DNA from: Paraburkholderia hiiakae
GTDB lineage: Bacteria; Pseudomonadota; Gammaproteobacteria; Burkholderiales; Burkholderiaceae
NCBI RefSeq assembly: GCF_904848665.1
Contig: NZ_CAJHCQ010000008.1
Location: 248,001 to 312,000 of the forward strand
Direction of reading: 5' to 3'
Length of the DNA: 64,000 nt
Shown: positions 9,611 to 18,887 of the stretch, one piece after another
How positions within the stretch are numbered: the first letter of the stretch is position 1
How the letters are laid out: each line of letters starts with the position of its first letter
Translations under genes and position numbers: made by a program
The notes under the pieces: generated by a model
Database searches by the model: none
What the model saw: the letters and a program-made list of their open reading frames with translations, nothing else
Told to the model about the DNA's origin: nothing

Positions 9611-10948
9611 CTAGTTTTTCTCGGTATAGGGATTCGTCGAGGAGCGAAACTCTATGCGCAATGGAGTGCCGGTAAGCGAGAAAGTTTCCCGGAAGCGGTT
9701 CTCCAGATAGCGCTTGTAGGTTTCCGTTACGGCGTCGAGTGCATTGCCGTGAATAACGATAATGGGCGGGTTCTGTCCCCCCTGGTGTGCATAGCGCAGC
9801 TTCGGACGCACCGGGCCGCGACGGCGCGGCTGCTGGAACTCCACGGCTTCGATAAGCGCGCGCGTGAGTTTAGGCGTGGGCAACTTCGCCATGGCGGCGG
9901 CATAGGCGTCGTCCACCGAGCGCATCAGCGGTCCGATGCCGAACTTCTCCGTCGCCGAGATGAAGCGCATTTCCGCGAAGTCGAGGAACTTCAGCTTGCG
10001 CTGCAAGTGGTGCTTGGTGCGATCGCGCGCGTGGTCGTCCATACCGTCCCACTTGTTCACGCCGACCACCAGCGCACGGCCCTGTTCCACCACAAAGCCC
10101 GCGATATGCGCGTCCTGGTCCGAGATTTCCTGCTGCGCATCGAGCAGCAAAATCACCACGTTGGCGTCGGCGATCGACTGCAGCGTCTTCACCACCGAGA
10201 ACTTCTCGATCGCTTCGAACACCTTGCCGCGGCGGCGCAGACCTGCCGTGTCGATCAACGTGTACTTCTTGCCGTTGCGCTCGAAATCCACGTAGATCGA
10301 ATCGCGCGTCGTGCCCGGCATGTCAAACGCGATCACGCGGTCTTCGCCGATCAGCGTATTGACGAGCGTCGACTTGCCCACGTTCGGGCGGCCGACGATC
10401 GCGATCTTGATGCCGTGCTTCGCGGCGTCCTCTTCGCTTTCCTCGGGCTGGTCGGCGTACGCCTTTTCAAGCGCCTCGTTGATCATTTCCGTCACGCCGT
10501 CGCCGTGCGCCGCGGAAATCGCGCGCGGGTCGCCGAGACCGAGTTCATAGAAGTCGGCAGCAACCGCGCTGTACTTCATGCCCTCGGCCTTGTTCACGAC
10601 GAGGAAGATCGGCCGGCCGGTCTTGCGCAGGTAATCGGCGATGTGCTTGTCCTGGGGCGCAAGACCATTGCGGCCGTCGCAAATGAACACGACGATATCG
10701 GACTCCTCCACAGCCTGGCGCGTCTGGCGCGCCATCTCGTGCAGGATGCCGTCCTTGGCCACCGGCTCGAAGCCGCCGGTGTCGACCACGAGATACGGGC
10801 GATCGCCCGTGCGCCCTTCACCGTAGTGACGGTCGCGCGTGAGGCCAGGCAGGTCGGCAACCAGCGCATCGCGCGAACGCGTGAGCCGGTTGAACAGCGT
10901 GGATTTCCCCACATTGGGGCGCCCGACGAGGGCGATTACGGGTTTCAT
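9611..10948 (-). CDS. der: Ribosome assembly GTPase Der
   Basis: Essential GTPase with two tandem G domains, needed for 50S subunit maturation. 445 residues. The first P-loop GRPNVGKSTLFN is at residues 8-19 with DTGGF as G3; the second GRPNVGKSTLVN is near residue 187 with DTAGLRRRGKV; the C-terminal KH-like domain ends RIEFRSSTNPYTEKN. It follows bamB, as in many proteobacteria. The leader directly upstream of the start codon can form a strong hairpin (10969-10999). Confidence 0.97.
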   Translation of the reverse strand: MKPVIALVGRPNVGKSTLFNRLTRSRDALVADLPGLTRDRHYGEGRTGDRPYLVVDTGGFEPVAKDGILHEMARQTRQAVEESDIVVFICDGRNGLAPQDKHIADYLRKTGRPIFLVVNKAEGMKYSAVAADFYELGLGDPRAISAAHGDGVTEMINEALEKAYADQPEESEEDAAKHGIKIAIVGRPNVGKSTLVNTLIGEDRVIAFDMPGTTRDSIYVDFERNGKKYTLIDTAGLRRRGKVFEAIEKFSVVKTLQSIADANVVILLLDAQQEISDQDAHIAGFVVEQGRALVVGVNKWDGMDDHARDRTKHHLQRKLKFLDFAEMRFISATEKFGIGPLMRSVDDAYAAAMAKLPTPKLTRALIEAVEFQQPRRRGPVRPKLRYAHQGGQNPPIIVIHGNALDAVTETYKRYLENRFRETFSLTGTPLRIEFRSSTNPYTEKN

Positions 10949-10968
10949 CTGATCTTTTCTACAGTAAT

Positions 10969-10999
10969 GCGCAGCGCCGGAGAATCCGGCGCGCTGCGC
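10969..10999 (-). repeat. Hairpin in the der 5' leader
   Basis: GCGCAGC+GCCGGA pairs with TCCGGC+GCTGCGC, 13 bp in all with a 2-nt GC bulge on one arm and a short GAA/TTC loop. It ends about 20 nt before the der ATG on the minus strand, so the mRNA leader would be structured next to the ribosome-binding region. Confidence 0.55.
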
Positions 11000-11174
11000 G
11001 GCAAACCCTGCGCCTGCGGGGCTGCATCAGTTGCAAATTATCACGAAATTCACGAGCCGGGCCGCGGCCCGCAGCCGAAAGCGCAACGCGACCGGGGCTG
11101 GACGCCGCGCAACCGCCAGGCGGCGGTAACGGTGAACGGCGGGGTCGTGCGCGCCACCGTCCTAAAATGCGCAT

Positions 11175-11192
11175 GGCCGGCTTGAGCCGGCC
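11175..11192 (-). repeat. Inverted repeat downstream of bamB
   Basis: Perfect 7-bp stem GGCCGGC / GCCGGCC around TTGA. On the minus strand it is followed by ATGCGCATTTTAGG, a weak T-tract, so it may be an inefficient terminator for bamB. Confidence 0.35.
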
Positions 11193-11381
11193 CGCGGGTG
11201 AGGCATCGGAACCTGCCGGCTCCGGCGCCTTGTGCATCTGCATGCATCAGAGCGCCGCACGTGAGGCGCCACCAACTACTTTTGCCTACAGTGCGCGTGC
11301 TTGCCTTGTACACCGGCCGCGCGGGCCGGCATGATGCGCATCTGCGGCGCGTCCTGAAGGAGCCGCCGCAGCCGACGCAGC

Positions 11382-12527
11382 TTAATGCGGACGCAGACCG
11401 TACAGGTCGCCGTCCTTCGTCTGCACGACCAGCGTGTTGCCCGCGAGCACCGGCGCGGCCGTGATCGGGCTGCCGTCGGTCTTCACGCGCGAGACGAAGC
11501 TGCCGTCGTCGAGCGAGAGGAAATGCACGTAGCCCTGATAGTCGCCGAGCACGACCGCATGGCCCAGCAATGCGGGCACGCTCACGTCGCGGCTCTTGAG
11601 TTTCTCGTTCGTCCAGGTCGGCTCGCCCGTCGAAACGCTGAACGCCTTCACGACCGACCAGTCGTCGCCGCCCACTACCGTGGATTCATCCTGAGCGATA
11701 CCGCTCGTGCTCGAGAACGCCTTTTGCCACATCGGACGCCCCGAATTGGCATCGAAGCAGCCAAGCTGACCCTGGAACGTGACCGCGCAGGTCGTAGCGC
11801 CTACCAGCGTGGGCGGACCGCTAACGTCATTGATGCGCTCGACTTCGGTCACGCCCTTCGGGTACGAGACCGGCGTTTCCCAGAAGGCGTCGCCGCTTTG
11901 CAGGTTGATCGCCGCGAACGAGCCACCCGGGAAGCCGGCCAGCACGGCCTGGTCGCCCGCGAACGTCATGCCCGCCGACACGCGCAGATTCAGCGGCACG
12001 GCGCGGTTGCGGTAGATCCACTTCTGCTCGCCCGTCTGGCCGTTGAACGCGACGATCTGCCCATCGATTGTGCGCACGATCACGAGGCCGTTGCCGACGA
12101 GCGGCGGCGAGATGATCTCGCCCGGCGCCTTGGCCTGCCACGAGAGCTTGCCGTTCGAGTCGAGCACGTAGACATCGCCCTTCAGGCCGCCGACAGCCGT
12201 GAGATTACCGTCGCTACCCACGCCCGCCGAGAGGTCGTCCTTGAGCTTGGTGCGCCAGATGTCCTTGCCCGAAGCGGCGTCGATCTTCGCGACAGAGCCA
12301 TTCTCGCCCGCTGCGTAGACGGCGTCGCCCACGGCGACCGGCGCGAACAGATAGCGGCCGGCCTTGCCGACACTCGACGTCCACACCTGCTGGACATCCA
12401 GCGCCGGCTTGAATTCGGTCAGCGGCACCGGCACGCGGCGCACGTCTTTCGTCGATGAGCAGGCTGCGAGAGCCAGGACGGTCATCGCGAGAGCGACGGG
12501 CACAACGGTTCGTTTCAGCAGATTCAT
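11382..12527 (-). CDS. bamB: Outer-membrane assembly lipoprotein BamB
   Basis: Eight-bladed beta-propeller lipoprotein of the BAM complex that inserts outer-membrane proteins. 381 residues from the ATG at 12525-12527; a type II signal peptide MNLLKRTVVPVALAMTVLAL precedes the lipobox LAAC (Cys 23). PQQ-type repeats follow, for example VYAAGENGSVAKIDAASGK and LVVQTKDGDLYGLR. An ATG five codons earlier is also in frame; I prefer the later one because it gives a standard lipoprotein signal. It lies downstream of yfgM, the same yfgM-bamB-der order as in enterobacteria and Pseudomonas. Confidence 0.95.
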   Translation of the reverse strand: MNLLKRTVVPVALAMTVLALAACSSTKDVRRVPVPLTEFKPALDVQQVWTSSVGKAGRYLFAPVAVGDAVYAAGENGSVAKIDAASGKDIWRTKLKDDLSAGVGSDGNLTAVGGLKGDVYVLDSNGKLSWQAKAPGEIISPPLVGNGLVIVRTIDGQIVAFNGQTGEQKWIYRNRAVPLNLRVSAGMTFAGDQAVLAGFPGGSFAAINLQSGDAFWETPVSYPKGVTEVERINDVSGPPTLVGATTCAVTFQGQLGCFDANSGRPMWQKAFSSTSGIAQDESTVVGGDDWSVVKAFSVSTGEPTWTNEKLKSRDVSVPALLGHAVVLGDYQGYVHFLSLDDGSFVSRVKTDGSPITAAPVLAGNTLVVQTKDGDLYGLRPH

Positions 12528-12614
12528 CGGTGAACGACGCATGAATGAAGTTGGTTTGAATGGTTTCGCAATGCTGCGCGCACGCGGGGCACGCTTCGCA
12601 ACTCGGCCGGCAAC

Positions 12615-13244
12615 TTAACCGCCGAGCGCATCCAGCTTGAACTGGATCAGCTGGCGCTCGGAAGCGTCGCTCTTCGGCAGGCTGTCGAGGGCCAGTTTGT
12701 AGGCCGCGCGCGCGTCGTCGCGCTTGCCGGCCGCAGCCAGCAGATCGCCGCGACCGTCGGCCACAATGCCCTTGAACGGACCCGAATCGGGTTGCGGAAT
12801 CAGCGCGAGGCCCTGATCGTAGGCCTTTTCGTCGAGCAGGAGCGAAGCGAGACGCAGCTTTGCGACCTGGCGAAATTCGTCGTCCTTCGCGTGGTCGGAG
12901 GCCCATTGCAGCTGCGCTTTCGCGCCCGCGGTGTCACCCGACATATAGAGTGCCTTGGCCACGCCAAGCGCCGTCATCTGCGCGTACGCCGTGCCGCCGA
13001 AGCGATCTTCCATATCGGACGCCACGCGCGTGAGCATGGCCTTGTCGCTGCTGTTCGCGGCCTGCTGCACCTGGTCATACAGCACAGCGGCTTCGGCCGC
13101 CTGGCGGCGCTGCCAGAAGTTCCAGCCGTTCCACGCAGCGAGCGCGAGCAGAACGATCAGCACGACCCACGTAGCGGCGTTACCCCACTGCCCCCACCAT
13201 GCCTTGAAGCTCTCGATCGATTCCTGTTCGTCGTGGTAACTCAT
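12615..13244 (-). CDS. YfgM-like TPR membrane protein
   Basis: 209 residues with a short cytoplasmic N-terminus (MSYHDEQESIESFKAWWGQW), one membrane helix (AATWVVLIVLLALAAWNGWNFW, about 23-44) and a periplasmic tetratricopeptide-like helical domain. It belongs to the YfgM / ancillary SecYEG translocon subunit family, which links the translocon with periplasmic chaperones. Neighbours hisS (upstream) and bamB (downstream) match the conserved hisS-yfgM-bamB-der block, which supports the call. Confidence 0.9.
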   Translation of the reverse strand: MSYHDEQESIESFKAWWGQWGNAATWVVLIVLLALAAWNGWNFWQRRQAAEAAVLYDQVQQAANSSDKAMLTRVASDMEDRFGGTAYAQMTALGVAKALYMSGDTAGAKAQLQWASDHAKDDEFRQVAKLRLASLLLDEKAYDQGLALIPQPDSGPFKGIVADGRGDLLAAAGKRDDARAAYKLALDSLPKSDASERQLIQFKLDALGG

Positions 13245-13323
13245 CGCGTAGCGATTCCTCGTTTATTCTGAAGCCTGTTTTCGAATGCGCAGCGAACTGG
13301 GCAACCCCCGTGGGGCGGCCCCA

Positions 13324-14661
13324 TTAATCGTCGCCGTCTTCGGCGGATGCAACCATCGCATTGATCAGATATTCGGTCAAGTCCTCAAGCGCTACCGTTT
13401 GTTGCTCGCTGCGGGCCTCTGCGGCGGTGCCGCGCAGCGCCTTCACACCGGCCTCGCCCTTGGCCACTTCGTCCTCGCCGAGCACCACGGCAAAAGCCGC
13501 GCCGCTCGCATCCGCACGCTTCATCTGCGACTTGAAGCTAGCGTTCTGACCGTCGGCACTGCAATGCAAAATAACGTCGAGGCCCGTGTCGCGCAGACGC
13601 TCTGCCACGATGAACGCCTTCTCGCGAGCGGCGTCGCCCTGGTGGACAACGTAGACATCGCAACCTTCTTCTTCCGGCACGAGGTCTTCCTCCTTGAGCA
13701 ATTCGAGAATGCGCTCGATGCCCATGGCCCAGCCGCACGCTGCCGTCGGCTTGCCGCCCAGTTGCTCGATCAACGGATCGTAACGGCCGCCCGCCGCGAC
13801 CGTACCCTGCGCGCCGAGCTTGTCGGTCACCCACTCGAACACGGTCAGATTGTAGTAATCGAGACCGCGCACGAGCCGCGGGTTGATCTTGAACGGAATG
13901 TTGTTCGACTTGAGAATGCGCTGCAGCCCATCGAAGTGCGCGCGCGAATCCTCGCCGAGGAAGTCGATCAGCTTCGGCGCCTTGTCCGCGATCTCCTGCA
14001 GCGCGGGATTCTTCGTGTCGAGCACACGCAACGGGTTCGTGTAGAGACGGCGCTTGCCGTCTTCGTCAAGCAGATCGACGTGCTGCTCAAGATACTTGAT
14101 GAGCTCGACGCGATGCGCCGCACGCTCTTCGGCCACGCCGAGCGAGTTGATCTCGAGCTTGATGCCGGTGAGGCCGAGATCGTCCCAGAGGCGCTGGCAC
14201 ATCAGGATGATTTCTGCGTCCGCATCGGGGCCCGCGAAACCGAGCGCCTCGACGCCCACCTGATGGAACTGGCGATAGCGGCCGCGCTGCGGACGCTCGT
14301 GACGGAACATCGGGCCGATATACCACAGGCGCTTCGGACCGTCGTAGAGCATGTTGTGCTCGATCGACGCACGCACGGCCGCGGCCGTGCCTTCCGGGCG
14401 CAGCGTGAGGTTCTCGCCGTTGAGCGCGTCGGTGAAGCTGTACATCTCTTTCTCGACGATGTCGGTCACTTCGCCGATGCCGCGCGTAAAGAGCTGCGTA
14501 TGCTCGACGATCGGCGTGCGGATATTTTGATAGCCGTACGAACGAAGCAGCGATTTCACCGTGGTTTCGAAGAATTCCCACAGCCCTGCCTCCTGCGGCA
14601 GGATGTCGTTCATGCCCTTCACGCCCGTGAGCTTTTCGGGCTTGCGCTTTTGTTCAGTCAT
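13324..14661 (-). CDS. hisS: Histidine-tRNA ligase
   Basis: Class II aminoacyl-tRNA synthetase of 445 residues that charges tRNA-His. Visible motifs: motif 2 FRHERPQRGRYRQFHQ, the HisA signatures VRGLDYYNLTVFEW and AAGGRYDPLIEQLGG, and a C-terminal anticodon-binding domain (VYVVHQGDAAREKAFIVAERLR). It lies between ispG and yfgM with gaps under 80 bp, probably one transcription unit. A long opposite-strand open frame across this gene and ispG is a codon-bias artefact. Confidence 0.97.
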   Translation of the reverse strand: MTEQKRKPEKLTGVKGMNDILPQEAGLWEFFETTVKSLLRSYGYQNIRTPIVEHTQLFTRGIGEVTDIVEKEMYSFTDALNGENLTLRPEGTAAAVRASIEHNMLYDGPKRLWYIGPMFRHERPQRGRYRQFHQVGVEALGFAGPDADAEIILMCQRLWDDLGLTGIKLEINSLGVAEERAAHRVELIKYLEQHVDLLDEDGKRRLYTNPLRVLDTKNPALQEIADKAPKLIDFLGEDSRAHFDGLQRILKSNNIPFKINPRLVRGLDYYNLTVFEWVTDKLGAQGTVAAGGRYDPLIEQLGGKPTAACGWAMGIERILELLKEEDLVPEEEGCDVYVVHQGDAAREKAFIVAERLRDTGLDVILHCSADGQNASFKSQMKRADASGAAFAVVLGEDEVAKGEAGVKALRGTAAEARSEQQTVALEDLTEYLINAMVASAEDGDD

Positions 14662-14736
14662 TGCGTTGCGTATTGGCTTTATTCGGTTGTGCGTATCGAG
14701 ACTGCAAGCGAACTACAAGCGGATCGACCGCCTGGC

Positions 14737-16056
14737 TCACTGCGTCGCTTCGGCCTTGCCGTACTTGCGCGCGACGTAGTCGCTCACGATCTGCTGGAAT
14801 TCTTCGGCGATGCGCTCGCCGCGCAGCGTCTTCACCTTCTCGCCGTCGATAAAGACCGGGGCCGCGGGGTTCTCGCCGGAGCCCGGCAGACTGATGCCGA
14901 TGTTCGCGTGCTTCGACTCACCCGGGCCGTTCACGATGCAGCCCATCACGGCGACGTTCATCGTCTCGACGCCAGGATACTCGTCGCGCCAAAGCGGCAT
15001 CTGCGCACGCAGATAGCTCTGGATCTGCGAAGCCAGTTCCTGGAACAGCGTGCTGGTCGTGCGGCCGCAGCCGGGGCAAGCGATGACCATCGGCGTGAAC
15101 GAGCGCAGGCCCATGGTCTGCAGGATCTCCTGGCCGACCACGACTTCGCCCGTGCGCGCGCCGCCCGGTTCCGGCGTCAGCGAGATGCGGATCGTGTCGC
15201 CAATACCCTGCTGGAGCAGCACGGAAAGCGCCGCCGTCGAAGCGACGATGCCCTTCGAGCCCATGCCCGCTTCCGTGAGCCCCAGGTGCAGCGCGAAGTC
15301 ACAGCGCTGGGCGAGTTCCTGGTAGACGGCGATCAGGTCCTGCACGCCGCTCACCTTGCACGAGAGGATGATCTTGTCGCGGCCAAGGCCGAGTTCGACT
15401 GCGCGTTCCGCCGAGCCGATGGCAGACTGAATGAGCGCTTCGTACATGACGCTTTGCGCTTCCCACGGTTCCTTGCGCGCGCCGTTCTCGTCCATCATGC
15501 GCGCGAGCAGGTCCTGGTCGAGGCTGCCCCAGTTCACGCCGATACGCACCGGCTTGTCGTACTTGATGGCCGCTTCGATCATCTGCGCGTACTGCGTGTC
15601 GCGCTTCGCGCCCTGGCCCACGTTGCCCGGGTTGATACGGTACTTCGAGAGCGACTCCGCGCAAGCGGGATAGTCGCGCAGCAGCAGGTGGCCGTTGTAG
15701 TGGAAGTCGCCGACGAGCGGCACCATCACGCCCATGCGGTCGAGCTGCTCGCGGATATGAGGCACGGCCGCCGCGGCTTCCGGCGTGTTGACCGTGATAC
15801 GCACGAGTTCCGAGCCCGCCTGCGCGAGTTCCTTGATCTGGATCGCGGTGCCGATGGGATCCGCGGTGTCGGTGTTGGTCATCGACTGCACGCGCACCGG
15901 CGCGTCGCCGCCGATCGTCACCAGCTGGCCGCCCCAGCGCACATGCACGGCGTGCGACTTGCGGCGCGGCGCGTGGCCGCCGAGGACCGGCTCGGTCGAG
16001 CAGATCTGACTGTTGCTGGTCGAGGATTGCGTTTCGCTTTGCATCGAAAAACCCAT
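14737..16056 (-). CDS. ispG: 4-hydroxy-3-methylbut-2-enyl diphosphate synthase IspG
   Basis: [4Fe-4S] enzyme of the MEP isoprenoid pathway, converting methylerythritol cyclodiphosphate to HMBPP. 439 residues. The cluster ligands are visible in ACPGCGRTTS and VMGCIVNGPGESKHANIG near the C-terminus, and the TIM-barrel part starts VRVQSMTNTDTADP. Like other beta/gamma-proteobacterial IspG it is a single-barrel type. A GAGG ribosome site precedes the ATG at 16054-16056. The Fe-S cluster would depend on assembly by a system such as the isc cluster at 50.6-56.7 kb. Confidence 0.97.
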   Translation of the reverse strand: MGFSMQSETQSSTSNSQICSTEPVLGGHAPRRKSHAVHVRWGGQLVTIGGDAPVRVQSMTNTDTADPIGTAIQIKELAQAGSELVRITVNTPEAAAAVPHIREQLDRMGVMVPLVGDFHYNGHLLLRDYPACAESLSKYRINPGNVGQGAKRDTQYAQMIEAAIKYDKPVRIGVNWGSLDQDLLARMMDENGARKEPWEAQSVMYEALIQSAIGSAERAVELGLGRDKIILSCKVSGVQDLIAVYQELAQRCDFALHLGLTEAGMGSKGIVASTAALSVLLQQGIGDTIRISLTPEPGGARTGEVVVGQEILQTMGLRSFTPMVIACPGCGRTTSTLFQELASQIQSYLRAQMPLWRDEYPGVETMNVAVMGCIVNGPGESKHANIGISLPGSGENPAAPVFIDGEKVKTLRGERIAEEFQQIVSDYVARKYGKAEATQ

Positions 16057-16169
16057 TTACGCCTCACGCGCGCTTTTCGCCGATTAGTCGGCGACGGCAC
16101 TGCGTGAATTGAAAAAGCGTCGCGGCCGGCAATGAGACTTGCCCGGCCGCGACGCATGCCATGTCTTGA

Positions 16170-17375
16170 TCAGGGCAGCACGAAGCGCGCAACGTTGCCG
16201 CGCGCCGACGCGTACTTCGACGTGTCGACCGGTTGGCCGTCGATGGTCATCGACTCGATGCCGGCCTTGTTGCCCACTGTGACCTTGAGCGGCTCGGTGC
16301 CGGTGATCTCACGCGCGTCGCTGCCGTGAATCATGCCCGAGAAAACTTCCTTGCCATCCTTCTGGCGCACGTTGACCCAGGTGTCCTGCGTCACGCGAAT
16401 CGCAAACGTCGAGGTGTCCGCGCCATTGTCGGCGGCCGCGTTCTGGGCTGCCGCGGCGGCCGGTACGCTCGCCGCCTGGGCGCGCGCAGCGCTTGCCGCG
16501 TTGGCAACGGCAGCAGCCGGCGCTGCGCTTGCAGCGGCGGGCTTCGCGGCCTGGGGTGCGGGCTGCGTTGCCGGCTGTGTCGCGGGCTGTGTCGCTTGAG
16601 GTGCCGGTTGCGCAGCCTGTGGCGCCGCTTGCGGTGCGCTCGCCGCCGCACCTTGATCGGGCGCGGCATTGGCGTTGTCGCCCGCGTCGTTTGCGTCGCC
16701 GGCTTGCGGGGTAGCGGACTGGTCAGCGCCCTCGACGGTCGAAGCACCTGCGCTACCGGTCGCAACGCCCTGCGTCACCGTGGGCGACGACGCGCCCGGT
16801 TGCACGCTGGCGCCGTTTGCCATCGCCTTCAGGCGAGCAAACCACGCCGACGATTCGCCGCTGTTCGTGTGCCACATGGAAAGTGCGAGCACCGCGACCA
16901 CGATGATCGCCACGCCCCACAGCCACGAGGCGCGGCGGCGCGGCGCGCGCGCACCACTGCCGCCGAGCGAGAGCGACACGCGGCCGCGCGGCAGATCGGA
17001 GCCTGCCGAAGCGGGCATCGACAGATCCGGCTGCGCAATGCCGCGCTCGCGGCGCAGCGCCTGCGTGAACGGCGCCGGATCGGCGCCGAGCAGCTTCGCG
17101 TAGGCGCGCACCACGCCCAACGCGAACGTCGTGTCCGGCAGATGGCTGATGTCGCCTGCTTCGAGTTCGCGCAGCTTCGATACCGCTACTTTCAGGCGCG
17201 CCGAGACATCTTCGATCGCCCAACCCTTGGCCTCGCGCAGCTGCGCAAGACGCGCGCCGGCCGCGGCCAGCGTGTCGGGCACTGCCTGCACCGGCGAGGG
17301 CGTCGCGCCCGGCGCCGAACGACCTGCGTTGCTGTCAGTTCCGTCTGTCCCGAAAGGGTGCTGCGGCTCGCTCAT
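16170..17375 (-). CDS. rodZ: RodZ-type cytoskeletal HTH membrane protein
   Basis: 401 residues with the RodZ plan: an N-terminal Xre-like helix-turn-helix (LAQLREAKGWAIEDVSARLKVAVSKLRELEAGD, about 42-75), one membrane helix (ASWLWGVAIIVVAVLALSMW, about 150-169), a long Ala/Gln/Pro-rich linker (about 205-315) with repeated PAPQA/TQPA units, and a C-terminal DUF4115 domain (VRVTQDTWVNVRQKDGKEVFSG). In known species RodZ links MreB to the cell-shape machinery. Its position rlmN-rodZ-ispG supports this. The linker is likely to vary in length between strains. Confidence 0.9.
   Translation of the reverse strand: MSEPQHPFGTDGTDSNAGRSAPGATPSPVQAVPDTLAAAGARLAQLREAKGWAIEDVSARLKVAVSKLRELEAGDISHLPDTTFALGVVRAYAKLLGADPAPFTQALRRERGIAQPDLSMPASAGSDLPRGRVSLSLGGSGARAPRRRASWLWGVAIIVVAVLALSMWHTNSGESSAWFARLKAMANGASVQPGASSPTVTQGVATGSAGASTVEGADQSATPQAGDANDAGDNANAAPDQGAAASAPQAAPQAAQPAPQATQPATQPATQPAPQAAKPAAASAAPAAAVANAASAARAQAASVPAAAAAQNAAADNGADTSTFAIRVTQDTWVNVRQKDGKEVFSGMIHGSDAREITGTEPLKVTVGNKAGIESMTIDGQPVDTSKYASARGNVARFVLP
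16550..16665 (-). repeat. Low-complexity repeats in the rodZ linker
   Basis: Short imperfect in-frame repeats encode runs of PAPQA, TQPA and PQAAQ. The DNA shows matching repeated ggctgtgtcgc and gcgggctg elements, the kind that change copy number by slippage while keeping the frame. Confidence 0.6.
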
Positions 17376-17417
17376 CCCAAAGTCCTTGCGTCGATTCTTT
17401 TCAATACTGGAACCGGT

Positions 17418-17434
17418 GGGGCGCGTCGCGCCCC
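17418..17434 (-). repeat. GC palindrome between rlmN and rodZ
   Basis: GGGGCGCG and CGCGCCCC separated by one T form a 17-base perfect palindrome in the 201-bp gap between rlmN and rodZ. No T-run follows on the minus strand, so a terminator role is not supported. Confidence 0.45.
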
Positions 17435-17576
17435 GCCTCTACCCGATTCGCAGACCGTTTATAACAAAATGCGCGGCAAGTGTGCCGCTTCCGATCGCTT
17501 CTGCAACGTTTCTTTTACTACTGCCTACGACCGCGCGTTTCCCCCGCACGCCGCCGTGGGCCCTCCTCATGCCGAC

Positions 17577-18740
17577 TCAGTGCTGAACCGGCCGTACTTC
17601 GATGATCTTGCCCGTGCTCCGGCCCATACGCTCAGCAAGGCGCGTGCGGTCCTTCACTTCGCCGGCGAGCTGGCCGCAGGCCGCGTCGATGTCGTCGCCG
17701 CGCGTCTTGCGCACGGTCGTGACGACGCCCGCATCCATCAGGATCTGCGCGAAGCGCTTGATCTGGTCCGATTTCGAGCGCAGCAAGCCCGACTCGGGGA
17801 ACGGATTAAACGGGATCAGATTGAACTTGCACGGCACGTCCCGCGTAACGGCGAGCAATTCTCGCGCGTGCTTTTCGGTGTCGTTGACGCCGTCGAGCAT
17901 GCAGTACTCGAACGTGATGAAGTCGCGCGGCGCGACTTCCAGGTAACGCTGGCAAGCCGCCATCAACTCACGCAGTGGGTACTTGCGGTTGAGCGGCACG
18001 AGTTCGTCGCGCAGTGTGTCGTTCGGTGCATGCAAGGAGACGGCGAGCGCCACGGGGAGCTCGGCCCCGAGACGATCCATCATCGGCACGACGCCCGAGG
18101 TGGACAGCGTGACACGCCGGCGCGACAGGCCGTAGGCGTTGTCGTCGAGCATCAGGCGCATGGCTGGCACGACCGCGTCGTAGTTCAGAAGCGGCTCGCC
18201 CATGCCCATCATCACCACGTTCGTGATGACGCGTTCGCCCTTGCCGTCACCGCCGGTCGCCCGCCCGCCTGCCTCACCGAGTAGCGAGGCACGCAAGGCG
18301 AACTCCGCCATGCGCAGCTGGCCGATGATCTCGGCGGTGGTGAGATTGCGTGAAAAACCTTGCTTGCCGGTTGAACAGAACCGGCAATTGACTGCGCATC
18401 CCGCCTGCGAGGACACGCACAGCGTGCCACGGTTGTCTTCGGGGATGAACACAGTTTCGACCGCGTTGCCGTTGCCGACGTCCACGAGCCATTTGCGCGT
18501 GCCGTCGGAGGAAACGTTGTCGCTGATGATGTCGGGCATGCCGATGGTGGCGCGCCCTTTGAGCTTCTCGCGCAGCGATTTGGCGAGATCCGTCATACCG
18601 TCGAAGTCGGCGGCGTTGTATTGATGGATCCAGCGCTGAAGCTGTTTGGCGCGAAACGGCTTCTCGCCCAAGCTCTCGCAATAGGCGACCAGCCCTTGGG
18701 CGTCGAGATCGAGAAGGTTGACGGTGGAACTGCTCGTCAT
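17577..18740 (-). CDS. rlmN: Dual-specificity rRNA/tRNA methyltransferase RlmN
   Basis: Radical-SAM enzyme that methylates C2 of adenine 2503 in 23S rRNA and A37 in some tRNAs. 387 residues from the ATG at 18738-18740, preceded by AGGA with good spacing; an ATG five codons upstream lacks one. The radical-SAM cysteines are in GCAVNCRFCSTG (C-X3-C-X2-C). The two cysteines of the methyl-transfer chemistry are expected in this family, and FEYCMLDGVNDTEKHA is a typical segment. An insertion GEAGGRATGGDGKGER occurs near residue 200. It lies downstream of ndk. Confidence 0.96.
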   Translation of the reverse strand: MTSSSTVNLLDLDAQGLVAYCESLGEKPFRAKQLQRWIHQYNAADFDGMTDLAKSLREKLKGRATIGMPDIISDNVSSDGTRKWLVDVGNGNAVETVFIPEDNRGTLCVSSQAGCAVNCRFCSTGKQGFSRNLTTAEIIGQLRMAEFALRASLLGEAGGRATGGDGKGERVITNVVMMGMGEPLLNYDAVVPAMRLMLDDNAYGLSRRRVTLSTSGVVPMMDRLGAELPVALAVSLHAPNDTLRDELVPLNRKYPLRELMAACQRYLEVAPRDFITFEYCMLDGVNDTEKHARELLAVTRDVPCKFNLIPFNPFPESGLLRSKSDQIKRFAQILMDAGVVTTVRKTRGDDIDAACGQLAGEVKDRTRLAERMGRSTGKIIEVRPVQH

Positions 18741-18887
18741 GTCGAATCCTGCCATTTCAGTGCGAGAGCGCGCTCACCGCCCGTATCGCCCAGCTGCCTG
18801 CGCACTTGCGCGGCATCGGGAACTGGACGGTGAGCGTCATCGCCGTTCGCGACCCTATGCTACTACTGCAATCTGCTCGCGCTGTAC

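Larger units (their letters stand above)
10949..11381. other. 433-bp intergenic region between bamB and der
   Basis: No protein-coding gene is apparent. It holds several GC-rich inverted repeats: 10969-10999 close to the der start, the 14-bp palindrome at 11058-11071, and GGCCGGC-TTGA-GCCGGCC at 11175-11192. None is followed by a long T-run on the minus strand. No convincing -35/-10 pair was found, although der probably has a promoter here. Confidence 0.6.

Noticed and set aside
13285..16107. Very long plus-strand open frame of 940 codons across hisS and ispG
   Set aside because: It lies opposite two certain genes, is rich in Arg/His/Ala from GC codon bias, and has no domain character. Both hisS and ispG are intact on the other strand.
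16233..18284. Plus-strand frame of 683 codons across rodZ and rlmN
   Set aside because: Antisense shadow; the real genes have family motifs on the minus strand.
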